A stretch of 64,000 bases of DNA, from positions 1 to 64,000 of the forward strand of contig NZ_VSJK01000011.1 of NCBI RefSeq assembly GCF_008085915.1, in the 5' to 3' direction. This document shows, piece after piece, positions 17,189 through 26,560 of this stretch. Each line of letters begins with the position of its first letter. The first letter of the stretch is position 1. The translations under genes and the position numbers were made by a program. The stretch comes from Oceaniovalibus sp. ACAM 378 (GTDB lineage Bacteria; Pseudomonadota; Alphaproteobacteria; Rhodobacterales; Rhodobacteraceae). Below the pieces are notes generated by a model. The model did not search any database, was not told the origin of the DNA, and worked only from the letters and a program-made list of their open reading frames with translations.

Positions 17189-18403
17189 ATGACGACTCTC
17201 GATGAAAAATTCCGGCTGCTGGCCGCAGACAATGCGCCCGGCCAAGAGGTCCGTCAGAAATTGACCGACCTCGACGCTCACATGCGTGGCGGTCTCTTCA
17301 ATGGCGTTCCCGTCGATTTCTCCCATGGGGATGTTGACGCTTTTCCGCCAACACCGGGCTCGGACGATGCATGGAATAAGGGCTTCGCGGTCGGCGGACA
17401 GCAAGCCTATACTGAATATCGCGGCGCCGCGGCCATCCGCACCGGGCTGGCCGAGCGTCTGGCCGCCTTCACCGGACACCCCATTTCGGCAGAGCGTGAA
17501 CTGATTATCACCCCCGGCACACAGGGCGCGCTTTTCCTTGCGCTTGGCGCGACAGTCACAGCGGGAACCAAGGTTGCTGTTGTCGAGCCCGACTATTTCG
17601 CCAACTCCAAGCTGGTCAGGTTCTTTGGCGGCGAAGTGGTTCCTATCGCTCTGTCCTATTTGGGCAGCCGATCTGAAAACGGTCCCGATCTCGGACAACT
17701 TGAGACTGCATTCAGCAACGGCACCGAAGTCCTTGTGTTCTCGACTCCGAACAATCCGACGGGTCTGGTTTATTCAGCAAGCGATATCAATGCGATTGCT
17801 GAATTGGCCTCAAAGCATGGCGTGACCGTCATCGTCGATCAGCTTTACTCCCGGCTCCTCTATAGCGGTGAAAGCTACACGCATCTTCGCGCCCATGAAA
17901 AGGCGCCCGAAAACCTGATCACCATCATGGGCCCCTCCAAAACCGAGTCGCTCAGTGGCTTCCGGTTGGGCACGGCCTTTGGCACCGCAAAACTGATCGA
18001 GCGGATGGAGCGCCTTCAGGCGATCGTTTCGTTGCGAGCAGCGGGATATAATCAGGCCGCGCTTGATACATGGTTCAATGAGCCTGAAGGCTGGATGAAC
18101 AACCGAATTTCGCAGCATGAAGCAATCCGCGACGAGCTGATTGATATTTTCCGCGAGGCAACTCTTGGCATCGCTGTGCCGCAGGCAGGAAGTTATGTCT
18201 TCCCGGCGCTCCCGACATTGACCGTCGCACCGGAAATGTTCGTGCGTTTACTTCGGCATCAGGCTGGTATCACCGTGACACCGGGATCTGAATTCGCTCC
18301 GTCAACCAGCGCAAGCATACGGCTGAACTTTTCCCAAGATCATAAGGCGGCGGTTGCGGCTGCAGGACGGATCGTTGAAATGGTCGAAAGGTATAAAGCA
18401 TGA
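17189..18403 (+). CDS. PLP-dependent class I/II aminotransferase
   Basis: 404 residues from the ATG at 17189 with GGAG upstream. It has the fold-type I features FSTPNNPTGLVY (substrate and cofactor contacts), VIVDQLYSRL, and the PLP lysine in GPSKTESLSGFRLG, with the arginine of RLG and a C-terminal SIRLNF arginine. It probably transaminates the 2-oxo acid handled by the upstream dehydrogenase. The stop overlaps the start of a dead RidA gene by ATGA. Confidence 0.88.
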   Translation: MTTLDEKFRLLAADNAPGQEVRQKLTDLDAHMRGGLFNGVPVDFSHGDVDAFPPTPGSDDAWNKGFAVGGQQAYTEYRGAAAIRTGLAERLAAFTGHPISAERELIITPGTQGALFLALGATVTAGTKVAVVEPDYFANSKLVRFFGGEVVPIALSYLGSRSENGPDLGQLETAFSNGTEVLVFSTPNNPTGLVYSASDINAIAELASKHGVTVIVDQLYSRLLYSGESYTHLRAHEKAPENLITIMGPSKTESLSGFRLGTAFGTAKLIERMERLQAIVSLRAAGYNQAALDTWFNEPEGWMNNRISQHEAIRDELIDIFREATLGIAVPQAGSYVFPALPTLTVAPEMFVRLLRHQAGITVTPGSEFAPSTSASIRLNFSQDHKAAVAAAGRIVEMVERYKA

Positions 18404-18522
18404 GCCAGATTGCCCACCGGCCTGTCCCGTAGGGCCGCTATCTGCCTGCCGTGCGCCTCGGCGACTTGATTTATACGTCGGGGTTCACACCACCCAAAGA
18501 TGGCAAGCTGATATATTCCGGG
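18400..18522 (+). pseudogene. RidA-family gene remnant (internal stop, frameshift)
   Basis: The frame starting at ATG 18400 overlaps the aminotransferase stop and reads MSQIAHRPVP, stop (TAG at 18430), then GRYLPAVRLGDLIYTSGF and TPPKDGKLIYSG. That is the N-terminal half of a RidA/YjgF-type enamine/imine deaminase, after which the frame is lost. The interval 18523-18700 has only debris. RidA clears reactive enamines made by PLP enzymes, so its former position after an aminotransferase makes sense. Confidence 0.75.
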
Positions 18523-18703
18523 AGGAAAAAGCCAACGTTTCAGAGGAGATCGACCGGATAGAGGTGCGGCATCCAAGGGAAGATCTCCCAGTCTGCGGCG
18601 CGTTCGATTTCGACCGGATTCTGCACCGTGCAACTATTGCCTTGCCCCCGACATTGGGGCCCTATGCACGACAAAAGGTTATCCATCGAGAGGGATTATC
18701 CAT

Positions 18704-19648
18704 ATGACGCGCCGGTTTCCTTCGCTGAATGCCCTGCGCACTTTTGAAGCGGCTGCGCGTCATTTGAGTTTTTCGAAGGCCGCCGAAGAGCTGAATGTCA
18801 CTCAGGCCGCCGTGTCACGCCAGATCAAGATACTGGAAGACGACTTTGGCATTGCGCTGTTTCACAGGCGTACCCGGGCTGTGGAATTGACCGAAGCAGG
18901 CGGTCGTCTGTATCCGCAGCTGCAGGGAGCATTCAATCAGATCGAAGCCGCCTCCAACAGGGTTTGGGGCAACAGGGGCAGCGGAATTCTTACGGTTTCG
19001 GTGCTGCCAACCTTTTCGGTGAAATGGCTGATGCCTCGGCTTCTGAACTTTGCCGAACTCCACCCGGAGATAGAAGTTCATCTGATCAACACCATCGCTC
19101 CGGTCGATTTCGACCGTGCGGAGGTGGACCTTGCGATCCGGGTCGGCTCGACCTCACCGCAGTTGAGCAATGCCTCTCAAGTCGGAATTGATCTCTTGAT
19201 GGTTCGCGGAAGCGAGCCACTGGCTTATCAAGAGCTATTGCCTGACCAGATGATCGCAGTTGCATCGCCCGGTTATCTCGAACGGCACGGTCCGATCGCC
19301 ACTGCCGAAGATCTGGAGAGGATCACGCTGGTTCACATGGCCACACGCCAGAACGCGTGGAGCGACTACTTTGCCGCAATTGGCTGGCAGCAATTGCCAC
19401 AGCAGGATGGTCCATCCTATGGCCATTTCTTTTTGTCGCTTCAGGCCGCCATCGAAGGACGGGGTATCGCCTTGGTGCCGCAGATACTTGTCGAAACAGA
19501 CATACAGGCAGGGCTGTTGGCGCAAGCATTGCCCTACAAGATTCAGAGTGCGGGGGCTTACTACCTGATCGGCCGCAAAAGCGGCTGGCAGCAAGAGAAA
19601 ACCAAGATCTTTCGAGACTGGATATTGGAGAGTATCGGGGCGGTTTGA
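18704..19648 (+). CDS. LysR-family regulator, GcvA-like
   Basis: 314 residues. The N terminus (RRFPSLNALRTFEAAARHLS then FSKAAEELNVTQAAVSRQIK) is typical of the GcvA/AmpR branch of LysR proteins. The effector domain follows from about residue 92. It is co-directional with the aminotransferase remnant upstream and aspartate dehydrogenase downstream, and likely controls the aspartate dehydrogenase/TTT genes. Confidence 0.9.
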   Translation: MTRRFPSLNALRTFEAAARHLSFSKAAEELNVTQAAVSRQIKILEDDFGIALFHRRTRAVELTEAGGRLYPQLQGAFNQIEAASNRVWGNRGSGILTVSVLPTFSVKWLMPRLLNFAELHPEIEVHLINTIAPVDFDRAEVDLAIRVGSTSPQLSNASQVGIDLLMVRGSEPLAYQELLPDQMIAVASPGYLERHGPIATAEDLERITLVHMATRQNAWSDYFAAIGWQQLPQQDGPSYGHFFLSLQAAIEGRGIALVPQILVETDIQAGLLAQALPYKIQSAGAYYLIGRKSGWQQEKTKIFRDWILESIGAV

Positions 19649-19946
19649 GGGCATCGCTTTGAGTGCGCAGTAGCCTCGATCATCGCAGGCGCGGGCGGAA
19701 AAGACTGCGGCTCGGAACAGCTCTCAAAATCTGGGGTATAATTAAAAGTTATGCATCGCGGCCCCTATTGTAATTTGTCTAACCCAGCTCCTATGCGCTA
19801 CGATCTACAGAACGCTGGAATGGCCTAAATGGCGCTTCGCTCGGTCCATGTGGCTGTTATTGAACAACTATCGCTGGTTCCGGATGATGCGCCGACGGTC
19901 AGGTTTCTACCGCAAAAACGCGGGACATATTTCAAAAGGAGAGGGC

Positions 19947-20789
19947 ATGCCGAAGAACGAGATAGACACACCTATCGCAGCTGCGCCGACGACACGGGTG
20001 GCAATTGCCAGCCTTGGTGCTGTCGGACTCAAGTTGGCGCAGGTTATTGATGCCGGATTTGAGGGGTATCGCCTGACGGCGGTTTCAGCGCGCGATCTTG
20101 ATGCGGCTGCGGAACGGGTCGCTTCGTTCAGGACGCCGCCAAAGGTGCTCCCGGTTTCAGCGCTTGAAGAATTCGCTGATATAGTGATTGAGTGCGCTCC
20201 CGCCGAGATCTTCTCAGACATCGCAGAACCGTTCCTGCGGGCGGGTAAAACAGTCATTGCGCTTTCTGCTGGTGCGGTCCTTCGCAACGAGCATCTGATC
20301 AAGATCGCTGCCGACCATGGCGGGCGCATCATAGTGCCGTCAGGCGCTTTGCTGGGACTCGATGCTGTGGCTGCGGCTGCACAAGGCAAAATCGAATCCG
20401 TGCGGATGATCACACGCAAGCCCGTGCGTGGCCTCCTTGGCGCGCCGCATCTCGAAACCCATGGCATCGAGATCAAAGACATCACGGAGCCAATGAAGAT
20501 TTTTGAAGGATCCGCCAGAGAGGCCGCCGTCGGATTTCCGGCAAATCTGAATGTGGCCGTCGCCCTTTCGCTTGCCGGTATCGGGCCCGATCAGACCATG
20601 TTGGAAATCTGGGCTGACCCCGCACTTACGCGCAACAACCATCAGATTCAGGTGGTTTCGGATAGTGCGTGTTTTAGTATGCAGATCGAAAACATCCCCT
20701 CCGAAAACCCGAAAACGGGTCGGATCACTGCCCAGTCCGTTCTGGCAGTGCTGCACAAGATGAAAAGTCCGTTGCAGGTGGGAACATAG
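19947..20789 (+). CDS. L-aspartate dehydrogenase-like protein
   Basis: 280 residues from the ATG at 19947, preceded by AAAAGGAG; the frame is open further upstream. It has a Rossmann start (TRVAIASLGAVGLKLAQVI), a central segment GGRIIVPSGALLGLDAVAAA and a C-terminal segment ADPALTRNNHQIQV that carry the conserved features of aspartate dehydrogenase (EC 1.4.1.21, oxaloacetate plus ammonia). Members function in NAD biosynthesis or amino-acid catabolism. Beside a tricarboxylate-type transporter and not nad genes, a catabolic role is more likely. Confidence 0.85.
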   Translation: MPKNEIDTPIAAAPTTRVAIASLGAVGLKLAQVIDAGFEGYRLTAVSARDLDAAAERVASFRTPPKVLPVSALEEFADIVIECAPAEIFSDIAEPFLRAGKTVIALSAGAVLRNEHLIKIAADHGGRIIVPSGALLGLDAVAAAAQGKIESVRMITRKPVRGLLGAPHLETHGIEIKDITEPMKIFEGSAREAAVGFPANLNVAVALSLAGIGPDQTMLEIWADPALTRNNHQIQVVSDSACFSMQIENIPSENPKTGRITAQSVLAVLHKMKSPLQVGT

Positions 20790-20858
20790 GCCCGGGAAAC
20801 ACAACAATTTCCGGATCTCGAAACGTAAGACACTATAAAAAAACTCAGGGAGATTCGT

Positions 20859-21821
20859 ATGTATCTGTTAAAATCTTCGGCACTTGCAATCGCTTGTTGC
20901 CTTGCACCTATTGCATCGTTCGCCGCGGTAGATCTCGAATGTTCGACCGCAAAGGTACTGGTGGGCTTCCCCCCCGGTGGCGGCACTGACTTTCAGGCGC
21001 GCGTGGTCGTGGACGCAATCAATGAAGTGTCAGATGGTGTCCGCCTTCAGGTGGTCAACGTCAGTGGCCAAAGCGGCAACAAGGCAGCCCGCGAAGTCAT
21101 CGACGCCGCACCAGATGGCTGCACGCTGTTCTTTCATCACGCGGCAATTCTCAGCAGCTATCTGACCGGGCGTGCAGAAACATCCTGGGACGCGTTTGCG
21201 CCGGTCGCGATGGTAAGCTTTGAGCCGGCAATCTACGCCGCCAGCAAGAATGATGATTTCAACACGCTTGCTGAACTGGTGGACTATGCATCGGCCAACC
21301 CCGGCAAAGTAACTGCGGCAGTCAGCGTCGGCTCGGATTCGCATTTTTTCGCACTGCAACTGCAGGACCTGCTCGGCGTTGAGTTGAACTTGGTCGGATA
21401 TAATGGCGAGGCCGAGCGCGTCACGGCTCTCTTGTCGAACGTCATCCAGTTTGCTCAGGTGACCGAACAGACCGCCGCGCAGTACCTGGGTAATGAGCTG
21501 GTGCCTTTAACCTACGCCTACACCGAACGCTCCGAGAGCCTGCCAGACATCCCGACCACAACAGAAGCGGGCTATGATTTCGTCGCAGGCACGACCCGCG
21601 GGTTCTTGATGCCCAAAGACACTTCGCCCGAAATAGTTGAGCATTACGCAGATCTCATTGAACAGGCGATGCAGAATGAGTCGGTCAAAGAAGCCTTTGA
21701 GCGCTCAGGAACAATCGTCGATTATCGTGACCCCGAAGCCTATACTGCCTGGTGGAAAGAAACCGCAGACAACTGGGAAGTACTGGCAGTCAAACTGGGC
21801 ATCTTCCAGCCTCGCGGCTGA
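20859..21821 (+). CDS. Tripartite tricarboxylate transporter receptor (TctC-like)
   Basis: 320 residues with a signal peptide ending near SFAAV. The mature protein has VLVGFPPGGGTDFQARVV, the family ligand loop, and the two-lobed TctC/Bug fold. CAGGGAG precedes the start. It is the periplasmic receptor of a TTT system with the two membrane genes downstream. Bug proteins bind diverse carboxylates and amides; a dicarboxylate or amino acid would match the adjacent aspartate dehydrogenase (inference). Confidence 0.92.
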   Translation: MYLLKSSALAIACCLAPIASFAAVDLECSTAKVLVGFPPGGGTDFQARVVVDAINEVSDGVRLQVVNVSGQSGNKAAREVIDAAPDGCTLFFHHAAILSSYLTGRAETSWDAFAPVAMVSFEPAIYAASKNDDFNTLAELVDYASANPGKVTAAVSVGSDSHFFALQLQDLLGVELNLVGYNGEAERVTALLSNVIQFAQVTEQTAAQYLGNELVPLTYAYTERSESLPDIPTTTEAGYDFVAGTTRGFLMPKDTSPEIVEHYADLIEQAMQNESVKEAFERSGTIVDYRDPEAYTAWWKETADNWEVLAVKLGIFQPRG

Positions 21822-21853
21822 TACCGGTTTGAGCGTTGGAAAAGGAGGCGACT

Positions 21854-22324
21854 TTGAAGCGAGAGGCGTTGCTCGGAACCGCGACAGTTCTTCTGTGTGC
21901 TGTCCTGTATTATGAAACGACCCTTATCGCCGACTATGGGTTCGCTCAAGTCGGAGCGGATGTCTGGCCCAAGATCATTCTTGGCGTGATATCCGCTCTG
22001 GCGCTTCTTCAAATCGCGACAGGTTTAATTCGGCCAGCCCCAACCTCAAAAGCTGATGAAGGCATTGCGGTTGAGGGTTGGTTGTTTCGTGCATTTGTGC
22101 CGATCACCGTATTTGTCGGCGTGGTTCTTTTTTCGCTGCTTGTGCCCTATATCGGGTTCACATTTTCCGGGCTGATAATGGTATTCATGCTTCTCAGCGT
22201 TATCGGTCCGAAATCTCCACGCGCCATTGCGCTGCATGCCGCCATTGCCATCGTATCGGTGTTGAGCGTTACCGCCTTTTTCACACAAGTGATGGGTGTC
22301 TTGCTGCCGGGTTGGTCCTTGTGA
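21854..22324 (+). CDS. Tripartite tricarboxylate transporter small subunit (TctB-like)
   Basis: 156 residues with four hydrophobic segments. A TTG start at 21854 is chosen because AAGGAGG lies five bases upstream and the protein then begins MKREALLGTATVLLCAVLYY like relatives; a further in-frame TTG exists at 21836. The conserved DYGFAQVGADVWPKIILG motif supports TctB. It forms the membrane complex with the TctA-like protein. Confidence 0.87.
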   Translation: MKREALLGTATVLLCAVLYYETTLIADYGFAQVGADVWPKIILGVISALALLQIATGLIRPAPTSKADEGIAVEGWLFRAFVPITVFVGVVLFSLLVPYIGFTFSGLIMVFMLLSVIGPKSPRAIALHAAIAIVSVLSVTAFFTQVMGVLLPGWSL

Positions 22325-22353
22325 GATATTTTCCAGGAATGATGGTGTAACAG

Positions 22354-24027
22354 ATGGCGGTGTTGTTTTCAGCCCTGGCCGATATCATGCAGCCCGCGAC
22401 ATTTGCATTGATGGCTCTTGGCGTCTTCGGCGGTTTGGTCGTCGGTGCAATTCCAGGCTTTTCCGCCACGATGGCGATCGTAATTATCCTGCCGCTCACC
22501 TACTCTCTGGGCGCAATGCCCGGCCTGGCTGTGATGATCGGTGTCGCCGTCGGTGGCATGTCCGGCGGGTTGGTCTCGGCCATGCTGCTTGGCATTCCCG
22601 GTACGCCGGGGTCTGTAGCCACCACCTTTGACGGCCTTCCCCTCGTGCGGCGCGGAGAGCAAGGCAAGGCTTTGGGGCTGGGAGTTTGGTCATCCTGCAT
22701 CGGCGGCGTGCTGAGCGGCTGCGCCTTGATTGTCTTCGCTCCCTATCTGGGGCGGATCGGCCTTGAAATCGGGCCCTGGGGCTATTTCACCATGGTTCTT
22801 TTTGCCCTGACCATAACGGCAAGCCTATCAAGCGGTATGTTGCTCAAGGGACTGATTGCAGCCGCGGCTGGGCTCCTGGCCGCCAGCGTCGGCGAAGAGG
22901 AGATGAACGGAGTCACACGATTGACCTTCGGCAACAGGGCAATTGATTCTGGGTTCGACTTCCTGCCCCTCATGATCGGGGTCTTCGCCTTCAGCCAATT
23001 GCTAAGCGACATGCCCAACACGAAAGTCGCACGCCGCACCCTGGCAGGTGAATTGCCGCAGAATTCGCCTCGTATTCAGCACCTCTGGGCCATACGAGAG
23101 CTGCTCAAACGCTGGACAACCGTCGTGCGTTCAACCGTGATCGGCTTGATCGTTGGGGTCATTCCGGCCACCGGTGCCTCCATCAGCAATATTCTTGCCT
23201 ATGATCAGGCCAAACGAAACTCGAAGGAACCCGAACAATTCGGCAAGGGTGCCTACGACGGGATCATTGCCCCTGAAACCGCCAACAATGCGACCCAAGG
23301 CGGTGCCTTGTTGATGCTTATGGCCCTTGGCATTCCCGGTGATGCCGTGGCTGCAGTGCTGCTGGCGGCGCTTGTCATTCATAATGTTATTCCCGGCCCG
23401 AGCTTCATCACCGATGAGCCTGGTCTGGCCTATGGAATCTTTGTCGCGTTTATCCTGTCGCACTTGTTGATGGTGGTGTTTCAGGTGATTTCTCTGCGCT
23501 TTTTTCTCAAAGTGGTGAGCCTACCGATATATATCATGGCGGCAGCGGTGCTGTTTTACTGCGCCCTTGGTGCCTACACCGTGAACAATAGCATGTATGA
23601 CGTATGGGTCATGATCGCTTTTGGTGCTCTGGGGTTCTTTATGACGCGGTTTGGATATCCCATCGCCCCCTTCGTTCTTGGCGTGGTTCTGGGCGGCATT
23701 GCCGAGGTCAATCTGATCCGCGCTTTGTCGATCTCCTCAGATTACATGCTCTTTGTGACCAGACCCTGGTCCCTGCTTTTCGTTGGATTGATGCTGTTGT
23801 CAGTACTGATGGCCATTGCGGCGCGTCATAGGATATCGGCACGGGCCCTCGCACTCCTGCAATTGCCACTTCTCTTGATCATCTGTGCAGCACTCGCTCA
23901 GATGTCGGGCGTCGTACGCCCGGTTTTGTCTATAATCATACTGGTCGGGGCGCTGTTCAATATCTACAAAGCGTTTTATCGCAAAGATGGGGCCAAGGAC
24001 CCTAAGCGCGGGCGTTGTCAGAACTAG
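22354..24027 (+). CDS. Tripartite tricarboxylate transporter large subunit (TctA-like)
   Basis: 557 residues, about 12 hydrophobic segments. TctA motifs include GVFGGLVVGAIPGFSATMA and LLGIPGTPGSVATTFDG in the first half, mirrored by GVIPATGASISNILAYDQAK and GALLMLMALGIPGDAVAAVLL in the second, showing the internal duplication of the family. It completes the receptor/small/large gene set. Confidence 0.93.
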   Translation: MAVLFSALADIMQPATFALMALGVFGGLVVGAIPGFSATMAIVIILPLTYSLGAMPGLAVMIGVAVGGMSGGLVSAMLLGIPGTPGSVATTFDGLPLVRRGEQGKALGLGVWSSCIGGVLSGCALIVFAPYLGRIGLEIGPWGYFTMVLFALTITASLSSGMLLKGLIAAAAGLLAASVGEEEMNGVTRLTFGNRAIDSGFDFLPLMIGVFAFSQLLSDMPNTKVARRTLAGELPQNSPRIQHLWAIRELLKRWTTVVRSTVIGLIVGVIPATGASISNILAYDQAKRNSKEPEQFGKGAYDGIIAPETANNATQGGALLMLMALGIPGDAVAAVLLAALVIHNVIPGPSFITDEPGLAYGIFVAFILSHLLMVVFQVISLRFFLKVVSLPIYIMAAAVLFYCALGAYTVNNSMYDVWVMIAFGALGFFMTRFGYPIAPFVLGVVLGGIAEVNLIRALSISSDYMLFVTRPWSLLFVGLMLLSVLMAIAARHRISARALALLQLPLLLIICAALAQMSGVVRPVLSIIILVGALFNIYKAFYRKDGAKDPKRGRCQN

Positions 24028-24117
24028 CTAGCCCGCCATGAACATCTGAAGCCCCCGGGCGGGTTACCGTTTCCCGGCGCAATTCCGATCCGTCCCTATC
24101 GAACGGACGACATCACC

Positions 24118-24159
24118 ATGAAGCTCGCTGACAAAAGATGCGTCATCATTGGCGGCGCC
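24118..24159 (+). pseudogene. Possible 5' stub of a short-chain dehydrogenase gene
   Basis: An ATG at 24118 begins MKLADKRCVIIGGA, which looks like the first strand and nucleotide loop of an SDR enzyme, but the reading becomes unrelated immediately afterwards and stops within 35 codons. It follows the TctA-like gene, where a catabolic dehydrogenase would be expected. The match is only about 14 residues, so chance cannot be excluded. Confidence 0.35.
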
Positions 24160-24230
24160 CACATTTACCGGAAACCCGCTGATCGGCTAAACTATGGTGT
24201 CACCTTTATATTCGTAGCGTGAACCATACG

Positions 24231-24938
24231 CTATTCTGCAGAGGACAAGACGATCTCACGAAAAAATCCGTCGCTGTCCGCGCCAGTGTTGTCGCTGTCA
24301 CAAAAGAATCCCAGCACCTGTAGCCGCGGCGTCCCCGTACCGCCGATATCGCTGTAAAGCTGGCGCAGATCCACGACTTGATCGTGCCAAATCCCGACAT
24401 TTTCGTCCAAGCCATTGGCAACCAGATGATGGAAAGTGCCAATGATCTTATAATCACCCGGGGCATACATCCGGTTGCTCCAGATGATCTCGGCTCCTTT
24501 GATATCCCCCGCTTCGTTCGAGAATTGCAGATAGAAGCGGAGCGGATGATCATCGCCATCTTCGAGGTCTTCGTCGAGCGAACTTTCGATCGGCATTGTC
24601 ACTTTCCACTGCCACGAGAGGATCGGCAGATCACTCAGTGCGATATCCGTGTCCCGTGCAAGGATAGAGCCGCTGTTGTGTGTCGTGCAGCGCAACGCAG
24701 GCGCGCCGGCTTCTTCGGTCATCTGATACTGGGTGGGTCTGATCCGAAAGAACGTCCGTTCTTTCCAGCCGTCACCAAGATTATCCGTGTCGAGATCATC
24801 CAATAGTTTGATCGGCCCCGACCTCGCCACAAGTGGGCTGTCTGTCTCCCAAAACGGTGGGCGCAACCATGAATATGCCGCGTAGCCCGTAGCCAGAATG
24901 ATTACAAAAGCTACGGTCTTAACGATTGGCTTGCGCAT
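24231..24938 (-). CDS. DUF3047-family secreted or anchored protein
   Basis: 235 residues. An N-terminal hydrophobic segment (about residues 7-24) suggests a signal anchor. The body has the DUF3047 signature: a DGWKERTFFRI-type start, LSWQWKV, DHPLRFYLQFSNE and a C-terminal LGFFCDSDNTG. Function is unknown; the fold is probably a periplasmic beta-rich domain. It stands alone, convergent with the TTT operon. Confidence 0.8.
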   Translation of the reverse strand: MRKPIVKTVAFVIILATGYAAYSWLRPPFWETDSPLVARSGPIKLLDDLDTDNLGDGWKERTFFRIRPTQYQMTEEAGAPALRCTTHNSGSILARDTDIALSDLPILSWQWKVTMPIESSLDEDLEDGDDHPLRFYLQFSNEAGDIKGAEIIWSNRMYAPGDYKIIGTFHHLVANGLDENVGIWHDQVVDLRQLYSDIGGTGTPRLQVLGFFCDSDNTGADSDGFFREIVLSSAE

Positions 24939-25051
24939 AGTCGTGCCTCCTTATGGTCAGAGATCCTAATGCACCAGCCGGTGCGAAGGTCGCAAATGGA
25001 ACAAGACCGTGCAGGCTTCAACAACCGAACGTAACATCCTTTTCTCTTCGA

Positions 25052-25507
25052 TCATGGGGTTTTAGCACGCTCATTGCGCCATCCGTCGACTGTGAAATGA
25101 TCATACTCGCGCAACACGAACAATGCGATCGCCGCACCCAAAGCTGGGACCGCAGCCCACATCAAGTTATTGGGATATTGGGTGAAGTTCATGAGGTTCG
25201 GAATTGATGCCAACACCCCGGCTGCCTGCATCAAAGCCATCACAGCATAGCTCATGCCGCGCTGAAAGCCGAGAACGAATGTGAGGACGATCACCATTTG
25301 GATTACCCCCACCAACGTCGCCATGTGGCTTGTTACAAACTCAAGCCCGTAGGAGTTTTGGAAAACGTTTTCGAACCATTCGGGGCGATAGAATTTGAGC
25401 GAACTCCACACGCCAAAAAAAGCAGCGATGCTGAGCCGCATGATCAGAAGTGAAATGGATATTTTCTTGTCGTACATTACTGGGTCAACTTCCTCTTCCA
25501 TGGACAT
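25052..25507 (-). CDS. Small integral membrane protein, DoxX-like
   Basis: 151 residues with four predicted membrane helices (about 17-37, 62-84, 88-108, 120-140). The pattern ISLLIMRLSIAAFFGVWSSLKF followed by helices containing GVIQMVIVLTFVLGF resembles DoxX-like membrane proteins. No catalytic residues can be named. Starts at 25507, 25501 or 25477 are all possible. It lies upstream of the DUF3047 gene on the same strand but is separated by 113 bases. Confidence 0.6.
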   Translation of the reverse strand: MSMEEEVDPVMYDKKISISLLIMRLSIAAFFGVWSSLKFYRPEWFENVFQNSYGLEFVTSHMATLVGVIQMVIVLTFVLGFQRGMSYAVMALMQAAGVLASIPNLMNFTQYPNNLMWAAVPALGAAIALFVLREYDHFTVDGWRNERAKTP

Positions 25508-25830
25508 CGTTTCACGTCATGCCGTCTTGATCTCGCCGGATCCAGCTTTGTTACGGATCTAGCTATTTCAACCATAGAAGTTATGAGGTTACGAAACACA
25601 GTCTTGTTATTCTGTGAGCAAAGGAAACCCGTATTTCCAAAAACTGACGCCCGTACAGGGCTTGGACCCTTATGATTTGAGATGGGGTTCGGCTTCCGCC
25701 GGAACCGGCACGAATAGCAAAAATGGACCGTGAGCGTCAAAGCCACCAAGGGCATATTCCGTTGAAACCCTCTTGTTGAATTAAGGCTTGGTCGCTGATT
25801 CACTTACGGTAGTGAAGCGGGGGATCTGCG
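25508..25830. other. Intergenic stretch before transposase mosaic
   Basis: No supported gene. A 108-codon minus-strand frame shows no recognisable domain. The right half probably includes the outer end of the IS1182-type element whose transposase start follows, but no terminal repeat could be defined. Confidence 0.45.
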
Positions 25831-25971
25831 ATGCTGGGACCAAGGCAAGAGGCGCAAGGTGCGCTGTTTTATGAGTTCTCGATAGAAGATCATGTCCCGC
25901 AGGATCACCTGCTGCGATCCATTGATCGCTTCGTAGATCTGTGCGGTATCCGCCAGCATCTAGCTCCGTTG
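25831..25971 (+). pseudogene. IS1182-family transposase, N-terminal fragment
   Basis: The first 47 residues (MLGPRQEAQGALFYEFSIED, then DHLLRSIDRFVDLCGIRQHL) are the start of IS1182/IS5-group transposases. Similarity ends abruptly at about 25971 and the frame continues into unrelated sequence, producing a chimeric 354-codon open frame that is not one gene. Confidence 0.8.
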
Positions 25972-26225
25972 GTCAATTTGGACACGATCTGGCTAGGCGG
26001 AAGGCCGGCTGGGCGGAACGTTGGCAAATTCTTTCGAATTACGGACATCCAGCACGGTCGCGCGTTCGATCTCGCTCCGATTGTTGGCGGGTTCCGGGCG
26101 CGCCGCGAGAGGACGTTGGTCAGGGGGAATCTGGCCGTCTTTTGTCCAGCGTCGCAGGGTGTGGTCGCTGATCTGTACTTCGGAACAGGGCAGGAGGCTA
26201 CGCGCGCCAGCGGCACCGTGATCAG
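25972..26225 (-). pseudogene. Transposase fragment on the opposite strand
   Basis: Minus-strand translation gives LPCSEVQISDHTLRRWTKDG, then RSEIERATVLDV and EFANVPPS, and in a shifted frame LPPSQIVSKLT. This resembles the N-terminal helix-turn-helix region of a DDE transposase (IS3/Mu-like type). Both ends are truncated and a frameshift is present. Family assignment is tentative. Confidence 0.5.
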
Positions 26226-26253
26226 AGCAACTGCGGTTTGGCGGTTTGGAGTG

Positions 26254-26496
26254 CTGATCATCCTGCTGATCATCGATGAACTGGGCTTCGTTCCGCTCAG
26301 CAAGACCGGCGCCGAGTTGCTGTTCGAGGTCATCTCCCACCGCTACGAGCGCGGCTCCCACGTCATCACCTCCAACCTGCCATTCGATGAATGGACCGAG
26401 GTCTTCGGCTCAGAGCGCCTCACGGGCGCAATTCCGGACCGCCTGACCCATCACGTGCATATCCATGAAATGAAAGGCGAAAGCTTCGGCTGCGCG
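26254..26496 (+). pseudogene. istB: istB (IS21 ATPase) C-terminal fragment
   Basis: About 80 residues containing LLIIDELGFVPLSKTGAELL (Walker B), SHVITSNLPFDEWTEVFGSE and a degenerate LTHHVHIHEMKGESF tail match the second half of IstB, the IS21 transposition helper. The Walker A half and istA are missing. It shares an open frame with the IS1182 fragment only by chance of deletion. Confidence 0.85.
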
Positions 26497-26560
26497 AAAG
26501 CCGCAAAGCCCAAACCTGAATTCCATAGGTCCGCGATCAGAAGGACTGGCCTGCAGCCAG

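Noticed and set aside
25477-25803. 108-codon minus-strand open frame before the transposase mosaic
   Set aside because: No similarity recognised and it overlaps the start of the DoxX-like gene.
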